Notes under the pieces: generated by a model
What the model saw: only the letters and a program-made list of their open reading frames with translations
The model's database searches: none
Told to the model about the DNA's origin: nothing
Shown here: positions 9,363-18,232 of the stretch, piece by piece
Layout: each line of letters opens with the position of its first letter
Numbering within the stretch: the stretch's first letter is position 1
Source: Lachnospiraceae bacterium
GTDB taxonomy: Bacteria > Bacillota > Clostridia > Lachnospirales > Lachnospiraceae
Assembly: GCA_902363825.1 (NCBI GenBank)
Contig: CABJBK010000010.1
Coordinates: 1 to 64,000 of the forward strand
DNA length: 64,000 nucleotides
Reading direction: 5' to 3'
Position numbers and translations under genes: made by a program

Positions 9363-10274
9363 CTATCTTTCGTCCTCTTTATAACCGAAATTCTTGATCA
9401 GGATGTCACTGTCGCGCCAGTCTTTTTTCACCTTCACCCAGAGCTTCAGGTTCACCTTGCAGCCCAAAAGCCGTTCGATCTCATAGCGTGCATTGGTTCC
9501 GATCTTCTTTAACATGGCACCGCCCTTTCCGATGATGATCCCCTTGTGTGAATCACGCTCGCAGATGATCGTCGCGTCGATATCCACGATATTTTGTCCC
9601 TTACGGTCTTTCATTCGCTCGATGGAGACTGCGATACCATGCGGGATCTCCTCATTCAGGGCATGAAGTGCTTTCTCACGGATAAGCTCCGCAACGATCT
9701 GACGCTCCGGCTGATCCGTGATCGTATCCACATCATAAAACATCGGTCCTTCCGGCAGATACTGAAAGATCAGATCTATGATCAGATCCGTGTTCTGACC
9801 GCGCAGTGCGGACGCAGGTACGATCTCCGCGAAATCATAGACTTTGCGGTATGTATCGATATAGGTAAGCATCTGATCACGCTCAGAAAGCGTGTCCAGC
9901 TTATTGATCACCAAAATAACCGGTGTCTTTGTATTTTTGAGCATTTCGATGATATGCTGTTCTCCCGCGCCGATATAGTCCGTCGGTTCCACCAGCCAGA
10001 GGATCAGATCCACTTCATTTAAGGTATGCTCCGCCACATTTACCATGTATTCCCCAAGCTTGTTTTTTGCTTTGTGGATACCCGGTGTATCAAGAAAGAT
10101 GATCTGTCCGCGCTCCTCATCCGTATATACCGTCTGTATCCGGTTTCTGGTTGTCTGCGGCTTGTTTGATGTGATCGCGATCTTCTGGCCGATCAGATGG
10201 TTCATCAGTGTTGATTTTCCCACATTCGGTCTGCCGATCAGTGTCACGAATCCTGATTTAAATTTATTTTCCAT
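9363..10274 (-). CDS. era: GTPase Era
   Basis: Essential GTPase that binds the 3' end of 16S rRNA and assists 30S assembly. The 303-residue product has G1 GRPNVGKST, G3 DTPGIH and G4 NKLD, and a C-terminal KH RNA-binding domain with GKGGAMLKKIG. AAAGGAG precedes the ATG. It starts about 12 bases after the M16 peptidase gene and is followed by the yqzL-like gene and recO. Confidence 0.97.
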   Translation of the reverse strand: MENKFKSGFVTLIGRPNVGKSTLMNHLIGQKIAITSNKPQTTRNRIQTVYTDEERGQIIFLDTPGIHKAKNKLGEYMVNVAEHTLNEVDLILWLVEPTDYIGAGEQHIIEMLKNTKTPVILVINKLDTLSERDQMLTYIDTYRKVYDFAEIVPASALRGQNTDLIIDLIFQYLPEGPMFYDVDTITDQPERQIVAELIREKALHALNEEIPHGIAVSIERMKDRKGQNIVDIDATIICERDSHKGIIIGKGGAMLKKIGTNARYEIERLLGCKVNLKLWVKVKKDWRDSDILIKNFGYKEDER

Positions 10275-10286
10275 GTAATGCTCCTT

Positions 10287-13205
10287 TTAATATAACTTTT
10301 CAATCGTGTCAAATAACGCTTTTTCTTTCTTTACCGCATCCTCGTTTCCGATCACGCACAGATTGTGATCCGAAAGGACTGCTTCGATCAGGTCCGCAAG
10401 CGCGCGGATGTTTTCCGGCTCCGCGTTTATCACTTCATCACGTTCCTTCTGCACATCCGCATAGGTCACGCCGGTCAGATAAGCACTCAACGAGCGGCTT
10501 CCCTTGGCGGAAGGATTTAACGGAGTATCGAGATCACTGATCGTTCCAATGATATATTTTGTCATATCACGCTCATCCGCGTCAAAATTTTTCAGATACT
10601 CCGGTGTTTTTTCGTATATCTCATTCGTCTTTCCAAGATTCGGATCACGATAGGAGGTAAAATAGGAATCTCCGTTTCGCATAAATCCGCTCATGCAGCC
10701 GTAGGCACCGCCTTTTACGCGGACATTGAGCCACAGATAATCATAGCTTAATATCACTTTTAAGATGCGAAGCGCTCCGGTATAGGAAAATCCCCGTTTT
10801 ACAAAGTTTCCTGCTCTTGAAACATACTGTACCTGGGAAGCGTCCAGAAAGCCTTCATTCTTCTTTACGCAGTTTAATACCGGAACTGCCGCCTGCGGTG
10901 CTCCGCTTCCAAGGATCTCCTTTAAGCCGCCGATCTCTTTTACCGCCGCGTCATATCCCTCACGGTCTGCGGTAAGGCTGACCATCAGGCGCTCTTTGCA
11001 AAAGATTTTCTTTCGCAGTGCGTCAAGACGTTCGATCAGCATTCCCTTTTTCTCCTCAAAATGTTCTTCATAATCCGCGATCACCCGATACAGAGCGATT
11101 CCGCCTGTCATATCATTATAATATGCGGTTTTGGAGAAATAGGACATGGCACGGATCGCTGACACCGAATGTCCAGCGGAACTTAAAGACATCTGAAGTC
11201 TTGATTTCGCCTGCGCAAGGATCTCATAAAGACGCTTTTCATCCGTGATATCCGTGGTTCCCAAAATATCCTTTATGATGTCCATTGCCTTATCTGTATT
11301 TTCATAGAGAACCTTCGTGCGCACCTCATATTTTGCCTGATAGGAATCCGGCTTCTTCACGGAAGGATAAACCCCGATTGAAGAGGAAACGCCGCCGGTA
11401 TACAGATTGATCTCATTCGCGAGATCCGCATAACCGTACCGGCTGGTGTTCATATAACCGAGCACCGCCTTTAAAATACCAAGATAAGGGATCTCCTCCT
11501 CAGAAAGATCCGTGACGTCAAAAAGGAAATCAAGGTAGTTGATCCGGTTGGTAAACATCTCGTGGAACAGAACCGTTGTTCCGTCACAGTCTCTTACTTC
11601 ATTGATAAACGGGGATGCCTCTTTTTTCATATCCGACCGCTTTAACATCGGGATCTTTTCAAGATCCTCCTTCGGTGACGGCTCTTCCTGATACTGTTTT
11701 AAATGCGCCGTATCCTCGATCAGCGCCTTTATCTCGTCCGCACTTAAAGATGCCTTATAAGCCGCGAGCTGTTCTTCTAATTTCTTTTCCTTTTTCGCGT
11801 TCAGTCCGCATTCCGGCTCGATCATTACGATCGACACATGCGTATTGTCAAGCATATACTCCTGGATCAGCTTTTCAAAATAATCTGTCTTCGTCATTTC
11901 TTTTAAGAATGCGAAAACCGGTGCCGCCTCCAGATGCATAAACGGCTCCTTCTCATCATACAGCCAGCTGTCAAGACTCTGCAGGCCATAGATCAGCCCC
12001 TTCGGGAACTGACCGTAGTCCGCTTCGCGGTATTTGAATTCAGAACTGTTGATCCCTGCGAGCAGCGCCTTTTTATTGATCCCTTTTTCCACCTGCTCTT
12101 TTAATGTATCGCGGATGATCCGCACGAACTCTTCTTTCTGTTCCGGGTTTGCGTTCTTTGCCGCAACGGAAAAGATCGGCTGATATGTGCTGCTGTCGTA
12201 AGAACCCATGATATCCTTTCCGATCTTTGCGTCTAACAGCGCTTTCTTTAATGGCGCACCCGGCGCGTTTAACAACGCGTAATCCAGTACATCAAACGCG
12301 AGATACAGCTTCGGATCCAGTGTGGTACCGATCGCCATATTATAGGAAATATATGTGTTGTCTTCCGTGGACTCATCACTTGCGATCGAGTATTTCTCTC
12401 TTACCTCTCTCGGCGCGTCAAACGGCTTCTGAAGCGGTATTTTTGAATCAACGGTAATTTCTTCATAATTGCATAAATATTCTTTATCAAGCCATACAAG
12501 CTTTTCTACGATATCCATATTTCCATAAAGATAGATAAAAGCATTGGACGGGTGATAATAGGTCTTATGGAATTCCAGATAATTCTCATAAGTTAATTCC
12601 GGAATGCGCTCCGGATCTCCGCCGGATTCGTTGCTGTAAGGCGTATCCGGGAAAAGAGAATTCAAAACAAGCCGGTCTAACACTCCCTCCGGTGAAGAGA
12701 ATGCCCCCTTCATCTCATTGTAGACCACGCCGTTTATTGTGATCGGTGCATCCTGGTCTTCAAGTTCGTAATGCCAGCCTTCCTGTTTAAATATTTCTTT
12801 CTTTTTATAAATATTCGGATGGAATACCGCATCAAGATAAACATCCATCAGGTTTGCGAAATCCTTGTCGTTGCAGCTTGCCACCGGATAAACTGTCTTA
12901 TCCGAATAAGTGATCGCATTTAAGAATGTATTTAAGGATCCCTTTACAAGCTCCACAAACGGATCTTTGACCGGAAATTTGTCCGAACCGCAGAGCACCG
13001 TATGCTCGATAATATGCGCCACTCCGGTACTGTCCTTTGGCGGTGTGCGAAATCCGATGTAAAATACCTTGTTTTCATCATCATTACTGATCACACTGAT
13101 GCGTGCTCCGCTCTTTTTATGACGCAGCAGATACCCCTTTGAATTTAAATCCTCGAGTTTCTGCTCTTTTATGATCTCATACGCGCTCAAATCCTGTATC
13201 TTCAA
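10287..13205 (-). CDS. M16C (PreP-like) insulinase-family metallopeptidase
   Basis: A 972-residue zinc peptidase of the M16C group, two M16 halves joined in one chain, which degrades peptides within a closed chamber. The inverted zinc motif HxxEH is HIIEH at residues 64-68. The downstream acidic ligand region is NEMKGAFSSPEGVL, and GGAYG in the C-terminal half is typical of substrate-binding repeats. No signal peptide, so cytosolic. The start is TTG at 13205: GGAGG lies 8 bases upstream, and the nearby ATG is out of frame. It heads the operon with era and recO. Confidence 0.93.
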   Translation of the reverse strand: MKIQDLSAYEIIKEQKLEDLNSKGYLLRHKKSGARISVISNDDENKVFYIGFRTPPKDSTGVAHIIEHTVLCGSDKFPVKDPFVELVKGSLNTFLNAITYSDKTVYPVASCNDKDFANLMDVYLDAVFHPNIYKKKEIFKQEGWHYELEDQDAPITINGVVYNEMKGAFSSPEGVLDRLVLNSLFPDTPYSNESGGDPERIPELTYENYLEFHKTYYHPSNAFIYLYGNMDIVEKLVWLDKEYLCNYEEITVDSKIPLQKPFDAPREVREKYSIASDESTEDNTYISYNMAIGTTLDPKLYLAFDVLDYALLNAPGAPLKKALLDAKIGKDIMGSYDSSTYQPIFSVAAKNANPEQKEEFVRIIRDTLKEQVEKGINKKALLAGINSSEFKYREADYGQFPKGLIYGLQSLDSWLYDEKEPFMHLEAAPVFAFLKEMTKTDYFEKLIQEYMLDNTHVSIVMIEPECGLNAKKEKKLEEQLAAYKASLSADEIKALIEDTAHLKQYQEEPSPKEDLEKIPMLKRSDMKKEASPFINEVRDCDGTTVLFHEMFTNRINYLDFLFDVTDLSEEEIPYLGILKAVLGYMNTSRYGYADLANEINLYTGGVSSSIGVYPSVKKPDSYQAKYEVRTKVLYENTDKAMDIIKDILGTTDITDEKRLYEILAQAKSRLQMSLSSAGHSVSAIRAMSYFSKTAYYNDMTGGIALYRVIADYEEHFEEKKGMLIERLDALRKKIFCKERLMVSLTADREGYDAAVKEIGGLKEILGSGAPQAAVPVLNCVKKNEGFLDASQVQYVSRAGNFVKRGFSYTGALRILKVILSYDYLWLNVRVKGGAYGCMSGFMRNGDSYFTSYRDPNLGKTNEIYEKTPEYLKNFDADERDMTKYIIGTISDLDTPLNPSAKGSRSLSAYLTGVTYADVQKERDEVINAEPENIRALADLIEAVLSDHNLCVIGNEDAVKKEKALFDTIEKLY

Positions 13206-13283
13206 ATTCCATTCCTCCAGTTTTTCTCTATTTTAACCACACGTTTCTGTTTTCATACCTGCAAGCAACGGTAAAATGCAGTG

Positions 13284-13316
13284 AAATGGATGCCTGCGCA
13301 GGCACGGCGCCCATTT
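13284..13316. repeat. interrupted palindrome between cspA and the M16 gene
   Basis: AAATGG and CCATTT flank a 12-base perfect palindrome GCCTGCGCAGGC (13292-13303). It can form a stem with a bulge in the leader of the M16 peptidase gene. It is not followed by a T run, so it is not a usual terminator. Confidence 0.5.
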
Positions 13317-13330
13317 TCCTCGTCGCCATT

Positions 13331-13360
13331 ACAAAAAGAGGACGCAAATATGCATCCTCT
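13331..13360 (-). terminator. rho-independent terminator of cspA
   Basis: On the minus strand AGAGGATGC pairs with GCGTCCTCT (one G-U) around a short loop and is followed by five T. It lies about 45 bases after the cspA stop. Confidence 0.8.
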
Positions 13361-13402
13361 CAGTTGTATTTTTCGGTTGTTCACTTGCTTGAAATCTATG
13401 AA

Positions 13403-13603
13403 TTAAGCTAAACGAACTACGTTAGCTGCCTGAGGTCCTTTTTCCCCTTCAACTACATCGAATTCTACGGTTTCGCCGTCTTTTAATTCTTTGAATCCAT
13501 CCATGTTCAATGCAGAAAAATGTACAAATACGTCATTGCCTTCCGCATCGGAAATAAATCCATAACCTTTCTTTGCGTTAAACCATTTTACAGTTCCTTG
13601 CAT
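13403..13603 (-). CDS. cspA: cold-shock protein, CspA family
   Basis: A 66-residue single cold-shock domain, an RNA chaperone that melts mRNA structure. The RNP1 motif KGYGFI and RNP2 motif VFVHF, and the start [16 protein letters not shown], are diagnostic. AGGAGG precedes the ATG. The gene has its own extended-type promoter, a leader of roughly 50 bases with small alternative hairpins, and its own terminator, as is usual for cold-shock genes. Confidence 0.97.
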   Translation of the reverse strand: MQGTVKWFNAKKGYGFISDAEGNDVFVHFSALNMDGFKELKDGETVEFDVVEGEKGPQAANVVRLA

Positions 13604-13631
13604 AAATAATTTCCTCCTAATACTAAAAGAT

Positions 13632-13655
13632 GCACACTCCTTGTGCTGTTCACAA
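13632..13655 (-). promoter_or_regulatory. alternative hairpins in the cspA leader
   Basis: On the minus strand TTGTG-AACAG-CACAA (13655-13641) and GCACA-AGGAG-TGTGC (13646-13632) are two 5-bp stems that share bases, so only one can form at a time. The second places an AGGAG in its loop; it is not the ribosome site used by cspA. Confidence 0.4.
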
Positions 13656-13660
13656 AGTAA

Positions 13661-13689
13661 ACACTAGCATATCTTACAATTTTTGTCAA
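13661..13689 (-). promoter_or_regulatory. promoter of cspA
   Basis: Minus-strand TTGACA (13684-13689), 17-base spacer, TAGTGT (13661-13666) preceded by TGC, giving an extended -10. The -35 lies directly after the stop of the mscS-family gene. Confidence 0.75.
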
Positions 13690-13691
13690 CT

Positions 13692-14591
13692 TCACTTTTT
13701 GAGATTTACATCAATCTGCTGGAACGGGATCTCGATGCCATTTTCATCCATCGCATTCTTTAAATTTTCGGTCAGGCGCCAGCGTGCCGGCCAGTAATCC
13801 GCCGTCTTTACCCAGATGCGGCATCCCATGGTCACTTCACTTGATCCGAGCTCGGACACGAAGATATCCACGGTCTCTTCCGGCAGTCTCGCCTCTTCCG
13901 CCAGTGCGACATCCCGCATGACTTCTTTTGCTTTCTTTAAATCCGTATCGTAGGAAACACCCACCGTCAGATCGATTCTCCGCTTATCCATCTGGGTCAG
14001 GTTGGTCAGGCTTGTATTCGCGAGTGTTCCATTCGGGATCACAATGATCTTATTATCGATCGTGCGGAGCTTGGTATAGACTGTGGAAATGTGCATGACC
14101 GTTCCCTCATTGCCATGGGTATCCTCGATGATGTAATCTCCGACTACAAACGGCTTTAATACCAGGATCAGAACGCCTCCCGCGAAGTTGGAAAGGCTTC
14201 CCTGCAGCGCAAGACCCGCAGCCAGGCTGGCTGACGTCACAACCGCGACGATCGAGGTCGTCTGTATGCCGAACAGGCCAAGTATAATGCAAAGCAGTAC
14301 AAAATAGGCAACGATTCTTATGATAGAATCCAAAAACTGGATCACGCCGACATCAAAGTTTAATTTGGTCAGCCACTTTTTAATCTTCTTTCGTGCAAAA
14401 GAAATAATTTTGATCCCGACAAAATAAACGATCAGGGCAATGATGATCTGCGCCCCGAGGCTTAAAACCTGTGGAAGCATTTTTTCCAGATAGGATTTGA
14501 TCACTCCCGGATTGGCATTCTTTGCCGCTTCTGCTTCCTGCTGCACGATATCGGTAATCGTAACTTCGGTATCGGTAGATAATAATATCAT
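13692..14591 (-). CDS. MscS-family mechanosensitive ion channel
   Basis: A 299-residue small-conductance channel that opens under membrane tension to release solutes on hypo-osmotic shock. About three membrane helices lie within residues 45-150. The pore helix region ASLAAGLALQGSLSNFAGG is the Gly/Ala-rich family signature and is followed by VVGDYI and the cytoplasmic beta domain with IPNG. AGAGGAG precedes the ATG. It follows the DUF1015 gene by about 28 bases, so the two may share a transcript. Confidence 0.93.
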   Translation of the reverse strand: MILLSTDTEVTITDIVQQEAEAAKNANPGVIKSYLEKMLPQVLSLGAQIIIALIVYFVGIKIISFARKKIKKWLTKLNFDVGVIQFLDSIIRIVAYFVLLCIILGLFGIQTTSIVAVVTSASLAAGLALQGSLSNFAGGVLILVLKPFVVGDYIIEDTHGNEGTVMHISTVYTKLRTIDNKIIVIPNGTLANTSLTNLTQMDKRRIDLTVGVSYDTDLKKAKEVMRDVALAEEARLPEETVDIFVSELGSSEVTMGCRIWVKTADYWPARWRLTENLKNAMDENGIEIPFQQIDVNLKK

Positions 14592-14619
14592 AGGCTTCTC
14601 CTCTTAAAGATAAATTTTT

Positions 14620-15858
14620 TCAGTTTAATTCATGTATGAACAGACCACTGTAAAGTTTCGGTTCAAACCAGCTGGATTTTGGCGGCATCAGTTTTCCGGC
14701 GTCCGCAACCGCAAACAGTTCCGCGATCGAGGTCGGATGCATTGCGAATGCCACTGCCCATCCGCCATCCACTTTCTCTTCCAGATAATCCAGCCCGCGG
14801 ATTCCGCCGGCAAAGGAAATACGCGCATCTGTCTTTGGCTCTGTGATCCCAAAGAGCGGCGCAAGCACCTTCTCCTGCAGGACGAAGACATCCAGGTTTT
14901 CCACCGGATCGCTGCTCTTATCTTTTTCATGGATCCGGCACTGATACCACTGTCCGCCGAGATACATGCCAAACATTCCCTTTTCCTTCGGTCTGCGCTC
15001 TTCTTTTGTACACGGGCTGACCCTAAAATGTTCTTTCATCCGGCTTAAAAAATCTTCCTGTGTCATACCATTTAGATCTTTCACGATCCGGTTATAATCC
15101 ATGATAAAAAGTTCTTCATCCGGGAATAACACTGACAGGAAGTAATTGAATTCCTCTTCTCCGCTGTAACCCGGATTGGCTTTTCTTTTCCTTTCACTGA
15201 CTTTCACCGCAGATGCCGCGCGGTGATGTCCATCCGCGATATAAACCGCCGGAACCTCTGCAAACGCCTCTTTTAACTGCGCAATCTCTTTGTCATCATC
15301 GATCAGAAATACCCGCTGTCCGATCCCCTCTCTTGAAATGAAATCATACACCGGAGTTTTTTCTTTTGCACGCGCTACCAGTTCACAGATCGTCTCGTTT
15401 TTGCGGTAAGCAAGAAAGATCGGTCCGGTCTGGGCATTGCAGGCATCCACATGGCGGATCCGGTCTTCTTCTTTTTCCGCTCTTGTTTCCTCATGCTTTT
15501 TGATCACGTTGTTTTCATAGTCATCGACCGAAGCGCAGGCAACGATCCCGGTCTGCGTCCGTCCCTCTCTGGTTTCTTCGTAAACATAATAACATGGTTT
15601 CTTTTCTTTCTCAAATCTTCCTTCTGCGATCCAGTCATACAACAGATCATGTGCTTTTTGATATACCTCCGGTGCATAGGGATCGGTATCCTCCGGGAAC
15701 TGTGTCTCCGCCCGGTCAATACAAAGGAAGGACTCCGGATGCTTTGCCGTCTCCTCTCTCGCCTCCTTCCGGTTGTATACATCATAAGGCAATGCCGCTA
15801 TTTTCTCTGCCCAGTCCGCCTGCGGACGAACTGCACAAAAGGGTCTGATCTCTGCCAC
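14620..15858 (-). CDS. DUF1015 family protein
   Basis: A 412-residue cytosolic protein of the DUF1015 (COG4198) family; biochemical function not established. Clear family segments are RPFCAVRP and AALPYDVYNRKEARE at the start, KKHEETRAEKEEDRIRHV near 120-137, NAQTGPIFLAY, and IADGHHRAASA with DGHHR at about 209-213. That last motif resembles the loop of ParB/sulfiredoxin-fold proteins, a group that includes free serine kinases. GTG at 15858 is the better start: GAGGAGG lies just upstream and the product begins like its relatives; a TTG seven codons earlier lacks a site. It lies beside serA and serC, behind the serA terminator. Confidence 0.85.
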   Translation of the reverse strand: MAEIRPFCAVRPQADWAEKIAALPYDVYNRKEAREETAKHPESFLCIDRAETQFPEDTDPYAPEVYQKAHDLLYDWIAEGRFEKEKKPCYYVYEETREGRTQTGIVACASVDDYENNVIKKHEETRAEKEEDRIRHVDACNAQTGPIFLAYRKNETICELVARAKEKTPVYDFISREGIGQRVFLIDDDKEIAQLKEAFAEVPAVYIADGHHRAASAVKVSERKRKANPGYSGEEEFNYFLSVLFPDEELFIMDYNRIVKDLNGMTQEDFLSRMKEHFRVSPCTKEERRPKEKGMFGMYLGGQWYQCRIHEKDKSSDPVENLDVFVLQEKVLAPLFGITEPKTDARISFAGGIRGLDYLEEKVDGGWAVAFAMHPTSIAELFAVADAGKLMPPKSSWFEPKLYSGLFIHELN

Positions 15859-15880
15859 TTTTTTCCTCCTCTTCCCCAAC

Positions 15881-15914
15881 AGAAAAATCCAGGCACAAAC
15901 GACCTGGATTTTCT
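15881..15914 (-). terminator. terminator of the leu-ilv-ser operon
   Basis: AGAAAAATCCAGG and CCTGGATTTTCT form a long stem with a 9-base loop directly after the serA stop; the minus-strand product ends in a T-rich arm. It sits just ahead of the DUF1015 start, so that gene depends on read-through or on a promoter I did not find. Confidence 0.75.
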
Positions 15915-15927
15915 GCTTTATATTCTC

Positions 15928-17091
15928 TTATTTGATCACGCGCACGCGAAGTACACCGTCAACTGCTTTTAATTTTTCTACCACTTCATCCGTAAGTGCT
16001 GCGTCTACATCCATCAGGGTGCAGGCAAATTCGCCACGGCTCTTGTTGGTCATATCAGAGATATTGATATCCGCATCTCCAAGTACCGTTGTATAACGGC
16101 TGATCATTCCTTTTTCATTTTTGTGAAGGATCAGAACACGTCCTGCCGCCTGGCAGATACCCATGTTGCAGTCCGGATAATTTACGGAATGTGTGATATT
16201 TCCGTTTTCCAGGAAATCCATGATCTCATTTACTGCCATCACAGCACAATTATCTTCGGATTCTTCTGTGGAAGCTCCGATATGCGGTGTTACGATCGTT
16301 CCTTCTTTTCCAACGGTAGTCGGATTCGGGAAGTCAGATACATACTTGCGTACCTTCTTTTCTTTTAACGCTTCCACCATTGCTTCCTCATCTACCAGCA
16401 GATCTCTTGCGAAGTTGAGTACAACCGCTGTCGGTTTCATCATCGCGATTGCTTCTTTGCTGATCATCTTTTTGGTAGAATCCATAAGCGGTACATGTAC
16501 GGTGATGTAATCACATTCTTTGTAGATCTCTGTGACATCCTGCACATGTTTTACGCCACGGGAAAGATTCCATGCAGCATTTACGGAAATGTACGGATCA
16601 TAACCAAGTACTTCCATTCCAAGATGTGTTGCGGTATTTGCTACCTTGACACCGATCGCACCAAGCCCGATCACGCCGAGTTTCTTACCGGAAAGCTCGG
16701 TTCCCGCGAAGTTCTTTTTCTGCTTCTCAGCAAGCTTTGCGATATCCGCGTTTCCTTCCTCGGAAAGTACCCATTCCATACCGCCCCGGATGTCACGGGC
16801 TGCAAAAAGCATTCCCGCGATCACAAGTTCTTTTACGCCGTTTGCATTTGCGCCCGGTGTATTGAATACAACGATTCCCTGTTCTGCGCATTTGTCAAGC
16901 GGAATATTGTTGACTCCGGCTCCGGCTCTTGCCACTGCAGTTAAATTCTCCGGCAGATCCATCTCGTGCATCGAAGCGCTTCTTACTAAAACCGCTTCCG
17001 CTGCATTGATGTCATCTGTCTTTTTATAATCATCGGTCAGTAAATCCAGTCCCACATGAGAAATCGGATTTAAGCATGTATACTGAAACAT
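15928..17091 (-). CDS. serA: D-3-phosphoglycerate dehydrogenase
   Basis: Catalyses the first step of serine synthesis, 3-phosphoglycerate to 3-phosphohydroxypyruvate with NAD. The 387-residue form has the D-isomer dehydrogenase fold: RAGAGVNNI near residues 69-77, the nucleotide-binding GLGAIGVKVAN, the catalytic region with DFPNP and PHIGASTEES (catalytic His), and a C-terminal ACT-like domain (about residues 318-387) that may sense serine. The long intervening domain of larger SerA forms is absent. AAAGGAG lies upstream of the ATG at slightly long spacing. Last gene of the operon, 28 bases after serC. Confidence 0.94.
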   Translation of the reverse strand: MFQYTCLNPISHVGLDLLTDDYKKTDDINAAEAVLVRSASMHEMDLPENLTAVARAGAGVNNIPLDKCAEQGIVVFNTPGANANGVKELVIAGMLFAARDIRGGMEWVLSEEGNADIAKLAEKQKKNFAGTELSGKKLGVIGLGAIGVKVANTATHLGMEVLGYDPYISVNAAWNLSRGVKHVQDVTEIYKECDYITVHVPLMDSTKKMISKEAIAMMKPTAVVLNFARDLLVDEEAMVEALKEKKVRKYVSDFPNPTTVGKEGTIVTPHIGASTEESEDNCAVMAVNEIMDFLENGNITHSVNYPDCNMGICQAAGRVLILHKNEKGMISRYTTVLGDADINISDMTNKSRGEFACTLMDVDAALTDEVVEKLKAVDGVLRVRVIK

Positions 17092-17119
17092 TCTACCCTA
17101 ACTCTCCTTTTATGTATTT

Positions 17120-18202
17120 TTATGCATTCTCTGCTTCAAACTTCTTCATGAACTCTACTAACTTTTCAACACCTTCTTTTGGCATTGCGTTGTAGATAGA
17201 AGCTCTCATACCACCTACGGTACGATGTCCCTTTAAGTTTACAAAACCGGCATCTGCTGCTTCTTTTACGAATTTTGCGTCCAGATCCTTATCTCCGGTT
17301 ACGAACGGTACGTTCATCAGAGAACGGTCTTCCTTTACAACAGTTCCGTGGAACATTTTGCTCTGGTCTAAGAAATCATAAAGGATCTTTGCTTTCTCTT
17401 CGTTGCGTTCTTTCATCACGGAAAGTCCGCCCATCTTCTTTAACCATTTGAATACTTTTCCACAAATATAGATACCATATGCAGGCGGTGTGTTGTATAA
17501 GGAATCCGCATCCGCATGTGTCTTGTATTTCAGCATGGTAGGTGTTCCCGGGAGTACATCCTCAGTGATCAGATCTTCACGGATGATCACAATAACAACT
17601 CCGGCAGGTCCGATGTTTTTCTGAACTCCACCATAGATAATGCCGTATTTTGTTACATCAACCGGTTCTGACAGGAAACAGGAGGAAACGTCAGCTACCA
17701 GGGTATGTCCCTTGGTGTTCGGAAGCTTTTTGTATTTCGTTCCGTAAATCGTGTTGTTTTCACAAATGTATACATAATCCGCATCTTCCGGAATATCCAG
17801 ATCGGAGCAGTCCGGGATATAGGAAAATGTCTTGTCTTCGGAGGATGCAACCGCAACTGCGTCTCCGTAGATCTGTGCTTCCTTATACGCCTTCTTTGCC
17901 CACTGGCCTGTGATGATATAGGCAGCTTTCTTATTTTTCATCAGGTTCATCGGGATCATAGCGAACTGCTGTGAAGCTCCGCCCTGTAAAAATAATACTT
18001 TGTAATTATCCGGGATATTCATCAGATCACGGATATCCTTCTCTGCTTCCTTGATGATATCATCGTATACTTTGGAGCGGTGGCTCATCTCCATAACGGA
18101 CATGCCGCTTCCCTTGTAATCCAACATCTCATCTGCTGCTTCTTTTAAGACCTCTTCCGGTAATACCGCAGGTCCTGCAGAAAAATTGTAAACTCTGCTC
18201 AT
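17120..18202 (-). CDS. serC: phosphoserine aminotransferase
   Basis: PLP enzyme converting 3-phosphohydroxypyruvate and glutamate to phosphoserine and 2-oxoglutarate. The 360-residue product begins MSRVYNFSAGPAVLPEEVL, the hallmark N-terminus. The PLP lysine lies in IYGGVQKNIGPAG, and GHRTVGGMRASIYNA near the C-terminus binds the phosphate. The ATG at 18202 follows AGGAGG with normal spacing. It sits between ilvB and serA in one operon. serB was not seen in the window. Confidence 0.96.
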   Translation of the reverse strand: MSRVYNFSAGPAVLPEEVLKEAADEMLDYKGSGMSVMEMSHRSKVYDDIIKEAEKDIRDLMNIPDNYKVLFLQGGASQQFAMIPMNLMKNKKAAYIITGQWAKKAYKEAQIYGDAVAVASSEDKTFSYIPDCSDLDIPEDADYVYICENNTIYGTKYKKLPNTKGHTLVADVSSCFLSEPVDVTKYGIIYGGVQKNIGPAGVVIVIIREDLITEDVLPGTPTMLKYKTHADADSLYNTPPAYGIYICGKVFKWLKKMGGLSVMKERNEEKAKILYDFLDQSKMFHGTVVKEDRSLMNVPFVTGDKDLDAKFVKEAADAGFVNLKGHRTVGGMRASIYNAMPKEGVEKLVEFMKKFEAENA

Positions 18203-18232
18203 TGTACCTTTTCCTCCTGTCACTCTTCCCTT

